Of a stretch of 64,000 nt of DNA, positions 54,560 to 62,827 are shown piece by piece. The translations under genes and the position numbers were made by a program. The notes below the pieces were generated by a model that searched no databases, was not told the origin of the DNA, and saw only the letters and a program-made list of their open reading frames with translations. The stretch comes from Aliagarivorans marinus DSM 23064. Its GTDB lineage: Bacteria > Pseudomonadota > Gammaproteobacteria > Enterobacterales > Celerinatantimonadaceae. The first letter of the stretch is position 1. Every line of letters starts with the position of its first letter. The stretch lies in assembly GCF_000429485.1 (NCBI RefSeq), contig NZ_KE386908.1:124001-188000 (forward strand), written 5' to 3'.

Positions 54560-55570
54560 TTAAGTAGCGTGGCTCAGCTCGGCAAAGTATGCGCTCAAGG
54601 CCTTTGATAGCTTGTCGGGGGAGTGGCGCACCACCTCGCCATCGTCTAGCAGATCGGTGTGAATGAACTGGTAGTTCTCCCGCAAGGCTTGCAGGTTGTC
54701 GAAGGCGACATGCTCGGCGCGCTCAGAACTGTAGTTGTTCAGTGCCTCTTGGCTGGGGGCGTGGCTATTCACCAGCAGCACATCGAGCTTACGGCCGATA
54801 TAGCGCTCCAGCACCTCAATAAAGGCTTCCAGCTTAAAGCCGTCGGTCTCACCAAACTTGGTCATGATATTGCTGACATACACCAGCTTGGCCTTGGAGC
54901 TGCACAGCGCCTGTCTGACGCCCGGCACCAGCAGGTTGGGAATGATAGAGGTAAACAGGTCGCCCGGACCCAGCACAATCGCATCCACCGAGTTGATTCG
55001 CTCGATAACCGGTGGATAGACCCTGACTTGTTCAGCGTGGTGGGGCACTAAGAACACGTTCTCAATCTTTTCTCGTTGATCGCCGCGAGGGATATCGATG
55101 GCGCTTTCACCAAAGATCCGCTCGCCGCTGGTGAGCTCGGCGACTAAGGTGGACTTGTCGACGGTGACCGGCAAGATCTCGCCCTCAACATCGAGCATCT
55201 GTGCCAGACCCTGCACCCCTTCCGAGAATGATCCGCTGTATTGCGACAGCATGGTCAGCAGCATATTACCAGCACTGTGGCCAGTTAGGCGGTTGCCCTT
55301 GGTAAAGCGCTTGAGCAGCAGTTGACGGGCCAACTCACGATGGGGCGATAGCGCCAATACACACTTGAGGATATCGCCGGGGGGAAGGATCCCCAGTTCG
55401 TCGCGCAGACGACCGGTGCTGCCGCCACTGTCGGTCATCGAGACGATGGCGCTGACCGAGGTGTCGGGGAGATCCCGTAGCGCCGAGAGCATAACGAAGT
55501 GTCCACTACCGCCGCCGATGGTGGCGACTGCCAGTTTATTGTTATTAGAAAGGGCTGACATACTATCCAT
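54560..55570 (-). CDS. YvcK/CofD-like gluconeogenesis-factor family protein
   Basis: About 336 aa. VATIGGGSGHFVMLSALRDL (about 10-29) and SMTDSGGSTGRLRDELGILPPGDILKC (about 41-67) are the nucleotide-sugar-binding motifs; GHSAGNMLL and VLGPGDLFTSIIPNLLV are also diagnostic. In Bacillus YvcK binds UDP-sugars and supports cell shape and growth on gluconeogenic carbon; the proteobacterial role is less clear. The start is set at the ATG at 55570; a later ATG (55561) and the longer frame to 55657 are alternatives, none with a good ribosome site. Confidence 0.88.
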   Translation of the reverse strand: MDSMSALSNNNKLAVATIGGGSGHFVMLSALRDLPDTSVSAIVSMTDSGGSTGRLRDELGILPPGDILKCVLALSPHRELARQLLLKRFTKGNRLTGHSAGNMLLTMLSQYSGSFSEGVQGLAQMLDVEGEILPVTVDKSTLVAELTSGERIFGESAIDIPRGDQREKIENVFLVPHHAEQVRVYPPVIERINSVDAIVLGPGDLFTSIIPNLLVPGVRQALCSSKAKLVYVSNIMTKFGETDGFKLEAFIEVLERYIGRKLDVLLVNSHAPSQEALNNYSSERAEHVAFDNLQALRENYQFIHTDLLDDGEVVRHSPDKLSKALSAYFAELSHAT

Positions 55571-55730
55571 GGAGTAACGATTCTTAGAGCAAATTGTGAC
55601 AGCAAGCCCCCTCACTCTCAAGATCGGAAGCCCCGTTAGCGTGAGCACTGTCATCATCGTGCAATCCCAGCTTCACATTGCGGTCAAAAATCCATCGTAA
55701 TTTTGCAGAAAAACCACGGATGACAATGCA

Positions 55731-56543
55731 ATGGCGAAAAAGCAGGTCTATCAAAGCCTCTGGCTTTCCGATATTCATCTGGGCTGCAGGGACTGCAAAG
55801 CGGAGTTTCTGTTACATCTTCTGAAGCAAACCCGCGCTAAGCGGATCTTTTTAGTCGGTGACATCATCGATGTGTGGGCGCTTAAGCGCCGGGTCCATTG
55901 GCCTGCCGCACATAACGACGTGCTCCAGTATTTAATGTACCTAGCGCGCAAAGGCACCGAAGTCATCTATATCCCGGGCAACCACGACCAGCTATTCAAG
56001 GCCTATAAAGGCTTGGAGCTGGGCGATATCCCGGTACATGAGCAATACACCTATACCAGCATTACCGGCAAGAAGATCCTGATGCTACACGGTGACCAGT
56101 TTGATGACGAAGTGTGCTTTGGCAAGCTCTACGCCAAGCTAGGGGATCACCTCTACGACCTGCTGATGTTCCTCAATCGCGTGGTCAGTGATTGGCGTCA
56201 GCGCCTGGGGTACTCCTATTGGTCACTGGCGGGCTACATCAAATCGCGCATCGGTAAGGCGCAAGAGGCAATCTTGCGTTACCAGAATGCCGCGATTAAC
56301 GAGGCCAAGCGTCAGCAGGCGGATATGATCATCTGCGGTCACATCCATCACCCCTGCTTGCTGGAGAAAGATGGGGTGGTCTACGCCAACGATGGTGACT
56401 GGATAGAGAACTGCACCTACCTGTGTGAAACCATGGAAGGCGAGCTGCAACTGCGCCGCTGGGATGACAAAGCCGGCGAGTGTCAGTTGTTGGCCAGTCA
56501 CGACACCCGCGAGCCTGCTGCGCCAGAATCTCAGGTGGCATAA
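55731..56543 (+). CDS. LpxH-like metallophosphoesterase
   Basis: 270 aa calcineurin-like phosphoesterase with all five metal motifs: SDIHLG (about 13-18), GDIIDVW (about 42-48), GNHD (about 83-86), HGDQFDD (about 119-125) and GHIHHP (about 202-207). Close to the UDP-2,3-diacylglucosamine diphosphatase family that acts in lipid A synthesis, but longer than classical LpxH (about 240 aa), so a paralogue with another lipid or nucleotide substrate is possible. Divergent from the YvcK-like gene. Confidence 0.88.
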   Translation: MAKKQVYQSLWLSDIHLGCRDCKAEFLLHLLKQTRAKRIFLVGDIIDVWALKRRVHWPAAHNDVLQYLMYLARKGTEVIYIPGNHDQLFKAYKGLELGDIPVHEQYTYTSITGKKILMLHGDQFDDEVCFGKLYAKLGDHLYDLLMFLNRVVSDWRQRLGYSYWSLAGYIKSRIGKAQEAILRYQNAAINEAKRQQADMIICGHIHHPCLLEKDGVVYANDGDWIENCTYLCETMEGELQLRRWDDKAGECQLLASHDTREPAAPESQVA

Positions 56544-56597
56544 GCGGCATTTCGCGCTATAGTCCCCGAAAGCACACACTTTTGGGGACCATCAAGC

Positions 56598-57038
56598 ATG
56601 TTGCAAGCCTTAAAGCAGTTTATTCAGGCGGCGATTGAAACCGACCATGCGGTAGCGGGCGATGAAGTCGAGCTGGCCGTTGCCACCTTGTTTGTCCAGC
56701 TAAGCCGCGCCGACAATCAGCCCGATGAGGCTGAGCGCGCCAAGATGCTCAAACGCTTAGCGCATCTGTTTCAGCTAGAGACTGCAGAAGCAGAGCGCCT
56801 GTTAGCGCGGGCCGACGAGATGGCCGAGCAAGCGACCTCGCTGTACGACTTTACCCGCTTTGTGAAACAACTGGAGTATCAGCAGCGCTATCAGTTTACC
56901 GTGGCGCTGTGGGAAATAGCCTGGGCCGACGATGAGCTCGACCCGCACGAAGAGGCCTTGATCAGACAAATCGCCGAGCTGATTTATCTCAGCCACAGCG
57001 ATTTTGTGAAGGCCAAACACCAAGCGCAGCCACAATAA
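56598..57038 (+). CDS. TerB-like helical protein
   Basis: 146 aa, all helical, acidic. LAVATLFVQLSRADNQPDEAERAKMLKRLAHLF and WEIAWADDELDPHEEALIRQIAELIYL are the two related helical hairpins of the TerB/DjlA-N fold, with acidic metal-binding loops. Such short genomic TerB proteins are not proven to confer tellurite resistance. Likely co-transcribed after the phosphoesterase, 54 bp away. Confidence 0.85.
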   Translation: MLQALKQFIQAAIETDHAVAGDEVELAVATLFVQLSRADNQPDEAERAKMLKRLAHLFQLETAEAERLLARADEMAEQATSLYDFTRFVKQLEYQQRYQFTVALWEIAWADDELDPHEEALIRQIAELIYLSHSDFVKAKHQAQPQ

Positions 57039-57143
57039 GCATCACACCAAGCCGCTGCTTGCTAAAAATTGGTGAACTAATCAGCGATTTGCGGCGTTTT
57101 GTTTAAAGCTTGCGCAAACAGACTCAATGCGCGATTCTGGGTC

Positions 57144-57171
57144 TTTACCTTTAGTTGGGTTTAGGTATACT
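57144..57171 (+). promoter_or_regulatory. Candidate promoter of tRNA-Trp
   Basis: TTTACC, 16 nt, TATACT, ending 13 bp before the tRNA 5' end. The -10 is good (5/6); the -35 is weak. Confidence 0.5.
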
Positions 57172-57184
57172 ACGCAGCGTCTCT

Positions 57185-57260
57185 AGGGGCGTAGTTCCAA
57201 TGGCAGAACGTCGGATTCCAAATCCGAATGTTGGGAGTTCGAATCTCTCCGCCCCTGCCA
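57185..57260 (+). tRNA. trpT: tRNA-Trp (CCA)
   Basis: 76 nt with encoded CCA: acceptor AGGGGCG/CGCCCCT, anticodon stem TCGGA/TCCGA with loop TTCCAAA, T-stem GGGAG/CTCTC. Strong resemblance to E. coli tRNA-Trp. Confidence 0.95.
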
Positions 57261-57264
57261 CATT

Positions 57265-57292
57265 AAAAGGCCAGCTTTATGCTGGCCTTTTT
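57265..57292 (+). terminator. Terminator of tRNA-Trp
   Basis: AAAAGGCCAGC-TTTAT-GCTGGCCTTTTT, directly after the tRNA and upstream of the oxidoreductase ribosome site. Confidence 0.88.
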
Positions 57293-57320
57293 CGTATCTG
57301 CATGCCGGAAGGAGTATCAG

Positions 57321-58748
57321 GTGTCGGCTGGTTCACACAAGTTAGCGGTTATTGGTGGCGGCATCGCCGGTTCTACCATTGCTTTGAATTTGGCAGAATT
57401 GGGCATTGAGGTGCACTTGTTAGAGGCTGGCCCCAGTTTGGTTAATGGCCCTCCAGCGTGTCATCTGCACGCAGGCGGTAACCTCTATCGCGAGCTCGAC
57501 ACCCAGCAGTGCATCGATCTGCTCGAGCAGTCGCTGGAGATGCTCAGCGCCTTCCCACATTGCGCGAACCCCCGTCCCACCGTATTGGCACTTCCGCTTG
57601 AAGACGCCAGCACGCCGCAAGCCTTGCTACCTCGGCTGGAACATCTACGCAGCCACTATCAGCAGCTTATCGAGCAGCGCCCGGAGCTTGAGCTCATCGG
57701 CAAGCCGGAGCACTACTTCAGCCTCTACTCACGCGAGCAGTTGCAAGCGCTAGCAGAGCGAACCCCGCCCGCGCAGCCGCGCTGTGATGATGACTGGATG
57801 ATTCCGCTGGCGCGCCAGCTCGATCTGAATAAGCTGCAGTTCCCGCTGATCTTGGTGCAAGAGTATGGCCTGAGCATGCTACGCCTGGCGGCTAGCTGCG
57901 AACTGATGGCGGAACATTTGCCAAACTTAAATCTGTCGCTTAACAGCCGGGTTGATGCACTAAGCCGCCAAGGCGACAAATGGCAGCTAACGGTAAACCG
58001 CGGCGGAGAGCAACAGCATCTCGAGGTGGACTACTTGGTGAACGCCTGTGGTTTTCGCACCGGCAGCATCGACGATCAGGCAGGCCTGAGCCGCCAGCGT
58101 ATGGTGGAGTTCAAGGCGGCATTTTTGAGCCACTGGCCGCGCCCTGAAGGTCATTGGCCCGAGGTGATCATCCATGGCGAGCGCGGTACCCCGCAGGGCA
58201 TGGCCCAGCTCACTCCTTATGCCGACAGCTACTTCCAGCTACATGGCATGACCGAAGATATTACCCTGTTCAAAGATGGCTTGGTGGCCAGCGACCAGCA
58301 AAGCGCCCAGCCACGTTTGCCCAGCCCGCTGCTCAGTAAAATCGAGCAGGGCTGGCCCGAAGATGTACTCAACCAGCGCAGTGAGTTAGCGATTGCTCAC
58401 TTCGCGCGCTTCCTGCCAGATTTCTCGCAGGCCGAACCGGCTAGTAAGGCGCTGTTCGGTGCTCAGCAGATCCCCGGTGGCGATCCAAGCCGCCGCGAGG
58501 CCACAGTTAGTTTTGCTGATAATCACTACGCCCGGGCCGAGATCGTCAAGTTCTCATCGGCGCCGAAAGCGGCTCGACTTATCGCTGGGGAACTGGCTGA
58601 ACTGGGCTGGTCAGTGAAACCCTACCAACTGCTGCAAAGTGCTAAGCATCTCAACAAGCAGCAGATCCTTTCACAGGCTCGCGCCATTGCAACTGCGCGT
58701 CAGCTTCCACCTGCCTTGGCGGAGATCTATGGGGAATTTCAGGCTTAG
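57321..58748 (+). CDS. FAD-dependent oxidoreductase (DAO superfamily)
   Basis: 475 aa. N-terminal Rossmann dinucleotide-binding motif LAVIGGGIAGSTIALNLAELGIEVHLLEA (about 7-35), a middle VNACGFRTG segment contacting FAD, and a C-terminal region without a clear match. No signal peptide. Substrate not predictable; the layout resembles glycine/D-amino-acid-oxidase-like enzymes. GTG start at 57321 with a strong GGAAGGAG seven bases upstream; the open frame further upstream runs into the tRNA terminator, so it is not coding. Confidence 0.87.
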   Translation: MSAGSHKLAVIGGGIAGSTIALNLAELGIEVHLLEAGPSLVNGPPACHLHAGGNLYRELDTQQCIDLLEQSLEMLSAFPHCANPRPTVLALPLEDASTPQALLPRLEHLRSHYQQLIEQRPELELIGKPEHYFSLYSREQLQALAERTPPAQPRCDDDWMIPLARQLDLNKLQFPLILVQEYGLSMLRLAASCELMAEHLPNLNLSLNSRVDALSRQGDKWQLTVNRGGEQQHLEVDYLVNACGFRTGSIDDQAGLSRQRMVEFKAAFLSHWPRPEGHWPEVIIHGERGTPQGMAQLTPYADSYFQLHGMTEDITLFKDGLVASDQQSAQPRLPSPLLSKIEQGWPEDVLNQRSELAIAHFARFLPDFSQAEPASKALFGAQQIPGGDPSRREATVSFADNHYARAEIVKFSSAPKAARLIAGELAELGWSVKPYQLLQSAKHLNKQQILSQARAIATARQLPPALAEIYGEFQA

Positions 58749-58900
58749 GCTTGCTGAAGCAGCCGGCAGTAGTGGTCAGGCACCTGCTGGCTCTTAGCGA
58801 GGCGATAAACCACCTCCAGCTGGCACCCGGCACGCTGGGCAAACACCGAAGCTGGAATTCCTTTTCTGCGTAGTGTTTTTAGAAATTGTCGTCCGTTCAC
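58745..58900 (-). CDS. Small HTH-like protein (51 codons)
   Basis: Short ORF on the minus strand from GTG 58900 to TAA 58745, converging on and overlapping the oxidoreductase stop by 4 bp. The protein is basic: NGRQFLKTLRRKGIP, then ASVFAQRAGCQLEVVYRLAK and QQVPDHYCRLLQQA, a pattern like a Cro/YdaS-type helix-turn-helix. An in-frame stop lies 12 codons before the GTG. The ribosome site is weak (GAGATAGCA). Could be a real small regulator or a remnant. Confidence 0.45.
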   Translation of the reverse strand: MNGRQFLKTLRRKGIPASVFAQRAGCQLEVVYRLAKSQQVPDHYCRLLQQA

Positions 58901-59070
58901 TGCTATCTCGACATGGTTTAAGTCTGTTGGCAGGCGCTATTTAACCCAAGCTGTATGACAGTGCGATGAAACATCGCTAACCCTTGATTAAATGATTATT
59001 TACCAACCAGTAAAGCTCCTATTTAACTTAATTCCATCAGGGTCTTTACAATAGCAATATAAATGCTAAC

Positions 59071-59089
59071 AATAACGATTCTCATTAAA
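59071..59089. promoter_or_regulatory. Candidate Fur box
   Basis: On the minus strand TTTAATGAGAATCGTTATT agrees with the 19-bp Fur consensus GATAATGATAATCATTATC at 14 positions. It lies about 20 bp before the imelysin start, where a repressor would block transcription. Confidence 0.65.
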
Positions 59090-59108
59090 ATGTAAAACAG
59101 GGATGTTT

Positions 59109-60344
59109 ATGCGTTCGTTAGTATTTCTCTCAGGCGTGTTGTTTAGCGCTACTACCATTGCCGCTCCAAGCGTTGAGCAAGTCACTGAGCACTATGCCGA
59201 TTTGGCCCATGCGGTTTACACCGATGCCTACACCTCCTCCATTCAATTGCGTGAAGCTAACAAGGCGTTATTGGCCTCACCCAGTGAAGCAAGCCTGCAA
59301 GCTGCGAAGCAAGCATGGCTGAATGCCCGGGTGTTCTACCAGCAAAGTGAGGTGTTCCGCTTTGGTAATCCAGTTGTTGATGATTGGGAAGGTCAGCTGA
59401 ATGCCTGGCCGCTGGATGAGGGCCTTATCGATTATGTGGCGACTGACTATCAGTTTGAATTGGGCAACCCCGGCGCTACCGCCAACATTATCGCCAGCCA
59501 AAGTCTGCTAGTGGGTGAAGATAACATCGATCTTAGCGAGATCACGCCAGATTTGCTGGCTTCACTCAATGAACTGGCAGGCTCTGAAGCGAATGTCGCC
59601 AGCGGCTACCACGCCATCGAGTTCTTGCTGTGGGGGCAGGATCTGAATGGCACCAACGCCGGCGCGGGTGAGCGCCCAGCGAGTGATTTTGCAAAGGGCT
59701 CGGCCTGTACCAATGGCAACTGTAAGCGTCGTGGCGAGTACCTGATGGCAGCCAGTGAATTGCTGGTGGATGATTTGGCATGGATGAGTGCGCAATGGTC
59801 GGAGCAAGGTGATTACCGCAGCGAGTTATTGGCGGAATCTTCAGAGCAGGTACTACGTCGTATGCTGTTTGGCATGGGCAGCTTGTCACTGGGTGAGCTA
59901 GCCGGTGAGCGTATGAAGGTAGCACTGGAAGCAGCATCCACCGAAGATGAGCACGACTGCTTTAGCGACAACACCCACAACTCGCATTACTACAACGCCA
60001 AGGGTGTTGCCAATGTGTATTTTGGGCAGTTCCAGCGCGCCTCTGGCGAGTCTTTTAGCGGGCCAAGCCTACATCAGTTGGTTGAAGGTCTAGACGCCGA
60101 ACTGGCGGCCTCAAACCTTGCTGCTTTTTCCGCGACCGAGCAACAGCTCACGGCAATGGTGACCAGTGCAGAGCAAGACGGCGTGTACTTCGATATGTTA
60201 ATTGCGCCTGACAACCAGCAAGGCCATGAACTGGTCAATGGCGCGATTAGCGCGTTGGTTGAGAGCACTAAGGCGATTGAGCAAACCGCTAATGTGCTGG
60301 GTGTTCAAGGCCTCAATCCTGACACTGCTGACCACGAGTTCTAA
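59109..60344 (+). CDS. Imelysin-family iron-regulated periplasmic protein (IrpA type)
   Basis: About 411 aa. Signal peptide MRSLVFLSGVLFSATTIAA, then a two-repeat helical imelysin (M75) domain. The GxHxxE motif is GYHAIEFLLWG (about 162-172). No peptidase activity is expected for this group; such proteins are linked to iron uptake. A Cys-bearing insert ACTNGNCKRR and CFSDNTHNSHYYNA follow. The start at 59109 is chosen because AGGG lies six bases before it and abuts the earlier ATG (59103). First gene of a Fur-box-preceded cluster; a UUCG hairpin follows it. Confidence 0.9.
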   Translation: MRSLVFLSGVLFSATTIAAPSVEQVTEHYADLAHAVYTDAYTSSIQLREANKALLASPSEASLQAAKQAWLNARVFYQQSEVFRFGNPVVDDWEGQLNAWPLDEGLIDYVATDYQFELGNPGATANIIASQSLLVGEDNIDLSEITPDLLASLNELAGSEANVASGYHAIEFLLWGQDLNGTNAGAGERPASDFAKGSACTNGNCKRRGEYLMAASELLVDDLAWMSAQWSEQGDYRSELLAESSEQVLRRMLFGMGSLSLGELAGERMKVALEAASTEDEHDCFSDNTHNSHYYNAKGVANVYFGQFQRASGESFSGPSLHQLVEGLDAELAASNLAAFSATEQQLTAMVTSAEQDGVYFDMLIAPDNQQGHELVNGAISALVESTKAIEQTANVLGVQGLNPDTADHEF

Positions 60345-60369
60345 TCAACCCTACCTTGAGTAAGCAACT

Positions 60370-60389
60370 GGGAGCTTCGGCTCCCCTTT
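60370..60389 (+). terminator. UUCG hairpin between imelysin and the di-haem gene
   Basis: GGGAGC-TTCG-GCTCCC then CTTTG. Very stable stem, weak U-tract: likely a partial terminator or mRNA stabiliser that leaves the first gene more abundant. Confidence 0.6.
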
Positions 60390-60442
60390 GTCGTTCCCTT
60401 TGTCGTAGTTTTGCCGCTAAAAAAAGATAATAAGGAGAGAGT

Positions 60443-61858
60443 ATGTCAGCGCGCTTATCAACAGATGGTTTAAATGGGTGGGCTTGGCTGGGGGCCGTCT
60501 CTGCTGCGTTAGTTTCCGGCTCTTTGCTGGCTAATCCTGCCTTACCGGGAGGGGGAACCTCCACCTCCAAACAAGACCAAAACGCCTTTTCTATGCCTGC
60601 TAGTAACCTCGGCTTTGAAGGGCGTTTGGAGTTTAGCTCCGGTAATAGCTTTTTTCGTAACCCTTGGGTGGTTGCTCCGGCCACCACCATCGCCCGTGAC
60701 GGCCTGGGCCCGCTGTTTAACACCAATGGCTGTCAGAACTGCCATGTCAAGGATGGCCGCGGTCATGTCGCCGAAGTGGGCGATGACAATGCGGTGTCGA
60801 TGTTGGTGCGGATCAGCATCCCCGCATCGAGCGATGCGCAGCGTGAGCTTGAGCGCCTACATGGCACGGTTCCCGAACCCAATTACGGCGGGCAGATCCA
60901 AGACCAAGCGATTCCCGACGTGGCACCAGAGGCGAGGGTGCGGGTGAGCTACAGCTATCAGCAAGTCAGCTTGGCTGATGGTTCGCAGCGTGAGCTGCGC
61001 CGCCCAGAATTAGTTGTCGACCAGCTCGGCTATGGGCCGATGCACCCCGATACTCTGTTTTCGTTGCGTGTCGCCCCGGCGATGATTGGCCTCGGGCTGC
61101 TGGAGAGCATTAGCGAGACGGATATTCTGGCCTTGGCCGATCCGCAAGATAGCAACAACGACGGTATCCGCGGTATCGCCAACTTGGTGTGGGATATCCA
61201 AAGCCAGAACTTCCAGTTGGGCCGCTTTGGCTGGAAGAGTGGCCAGCCAAGCCTGCGCCAGCAAAACGCGGCTGCTTTTAACGGTGATATTGGTATCACC
61301 AGCGCGTGGTTCGCCAGCGATGACTGCACCGCCGCCCAAGCAGATTGCTTGAATGCCCCCTCCGGCGGTGCGGCGGAGGTCAGTGAAAACATCCTCGATT
61401 TAGTGGAGTTTTATACCCAGCATCTGGCTGTACCGAAACGGCGTAATCTCGATGAGCCGCAGGTTAGTGAGGGCGATGTGCTGTTTAGCCAGCTCAGTTG
61501 CGATAGCTGCCATGTGCGCAAGTTTGTCACTGCCAAGCGTGAAGACCGCCCTGCCTTGAGCGAGCAAACCATCTACCCCTACACCGATTTGCTACTGCAT
61601 GACATGGGGGAAGGGCTAAGCGATGGCCGGCCGGAATATCTGGCCAGCGGCCAGCACTGGCGTACTCCGCCGTTGTGGGGCATTGGCTTGCAGCCGGTGG
61701 TCAACGGCCACTCTGAGCTGTTGCACGATGGGCGGGCCCGCAATGTGGAAGAAGCGATCCTCTGGCATGGCGGCGAAGCGCAAGCCTCGCGCGACAGCTA
61801 CATGGCGCTCAGCCAAGCCCAGCGCGAAGCGCTGCTGGCCTTTGTTCACTCACTCTAG
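60443..61858 (+). CDS. Di-haem thiol-oxidoreductase-like protein (DUF1111)
   Basis: 471 aa, periplasmic c-type cytochrome-like protein. An N-terminal hydrophobic export segment (about 12-30) has no clear cleavage motif beyond SLLA-NP. Two haem-binding CxxCH motifs: NGCQNCHVKDG (about 97) and LSCDSCHVRKF (about 354). Family segment TLFSLRVAPAMIGLGLLESI and the C-terminal RTPPLWGIGLQPVVNGHSELLHDGRARNVEEAILWHGGEA are typical of DUF1111, distantly like MauG/CcpA peroxidases. Probably a redox step in periplasmic iron handling. AAGGAG before the ATG. Confidence 0.92.
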   Translation: MSARLSTDGLNGWAWLGAVSAALVSGSLLANPALPGGGTSTSKQDQNAFSMPASNLGFEGRLEFSSGNSFFRNPWVVAPATTIARDGLGPLFNTNGCQNCHVKDGRGHVAEVGDDNAVSMLVRISIPASSDAQRELERLHGTVPEPNYGGQIQDQAIPDVAPEARVRVSYSYQQVSLADGSQRELRRPELVVDQLGYGPMHPDTLFSLRVAPAMIGLGLLESISETDILALADPQDSNNDGIRGIANLVWDIQSQNFQLGRFGWKSGQPSLRQQNAAAFNGDIGITSAWFASDDCTAAQADCLNAPSGGAAEVSENILDLVEFYTQHLAVPKRRNLDEPQVSEGDVLFSQLSCDSCHVRKFVTAKREDRPALSEQTIYPYTDLLLHDMGEGLSDGRPEYLASGQHWRTPPLWGIGLQPVVNGHSELLHDGRARNVEEAILWHGGEAQASRDSYMALSQAQREALLAFVHSL

Positions 61859-61867
61859 GAGGTCGCG

Positions 61868-62827
61868 ATGAAGCAGCTAATCTGTGCATCGGTGCTAATG
61901 CTATGCAGCGTGGTATCGTTTGCTGATAACGCTGGACAGAGCCAATGGCTAGAACAAGAGCAAGCGCTATTTGCCGGCTATTTGCAGGAATTCGATAGCA
62001 GTGCCAAGCATCTCGCCGAGAGTCAGCAAGGCTATTGCGCCAATCCGCAAACGCAGCCGGATGCGCTAAAACAAGCCTGGCTTGAGCACTATCAGAGCTG
62101 GCTAGCGCTGCAGGCCAGTGGTCTGGGGCCCTTGGAGGATCTGCGAACACTTTGGGCGATCAGCTACTGGCCGGATAAAAAAGACAGCGTGGGCCGGGCG
62201 GTGACCAAGCTAAGCGCGGCGATAAGCCTACCCAAGCCTGCGTCTATGGCGGTGACCCAGCGCAACCTGCGCTCGCTGGCCGTACTGCTATATGCTGAGT
62301 CTGAGCGAGATTGTGCCTTGCTGGGACTGGTGACCGAGGCCTACCTGCAGCAGCAGGGCTATCTGTCAGCTGCGCTAGCCGAGTATTTGGACAAGGCCGA
62401 GCCCGAGCTACTGGTGCTGGCCATGGTCGATAGCTATCACCTGCAGGCGACCTTGATGCAGAAAAAACTGGGGGCCATGTTTAGCGCTGAACACCAGCGC
62501 CTGCGTCCGTACCAAGGTGAGGCTTGGAGGAGCGACCAGTCGATGTGGTTGCTCCGCGCGCAGGCTAAGCAATTAGCCACGCGTTATCAGGCAGGGTTAA
62601 AGCCCCATCTGGCGCAGCGCGACCCGCAATTGGCAGAGAAGGTCGAGCAAGCCTTAGCGAGCCTGCTGGCAGGCCTGCCGCAGCGAGAGCCTAGCGTTGC
62701 CGATCAGGCGCTGCAGCCCTGGCAAAGCAGCCAGCAGCAGCTGACTGAACTGGCGGGGTTACTGTCGAGCGCAGTGCCTAAGGCCTTGAGCTTGAACCTA
62801 GGGTTTAACAATCACGATGGCGACTGA
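61868..62827 (+). CDS. Second imelysin-family periplasmic protein
   Basis: 319 aa. Signal peptide MKQLICASVLMLCSVVSFA. Helical imelysin-like body (LKQAWLEHYQSWLALQASGLGPL; SVGRAVTKLSAAI), but no GxHxxE motif, so any metal-binding differs from the first imelysin. Matches the shorter imelysin of PA4372-like position. AGGAGG before the ATG; overlaps the next gene by 11 bp. Confidence 0.85.
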   Translation: MKQLICASVLMLCSVVSFADNAGQSQWLEQEQALFAGYLQEFDSSAKHLAESQQGYCANPQTQPDALKQAWLEHYQSWLALQASGLGPLEDLRTLWAISYWPDKKDSVGRAVTKLSAAISLPKPASMAVTQRNLRSLAVLLYAESERDCALLGLVTEAYLQQQGYLSAALAEYLDKAEPELLVLAMVDSYHLQATLMQKKLGAMFSAEHQRLRPYQGEAWRSDQSMWLLRAQAKQLATRYQAGLKPHLAQRDPQLAEKVEQALASLLAGLPQREPSVADQALQPWQSSQQQLTELAGLLSSAVPKALSLNLGFNNHDGD

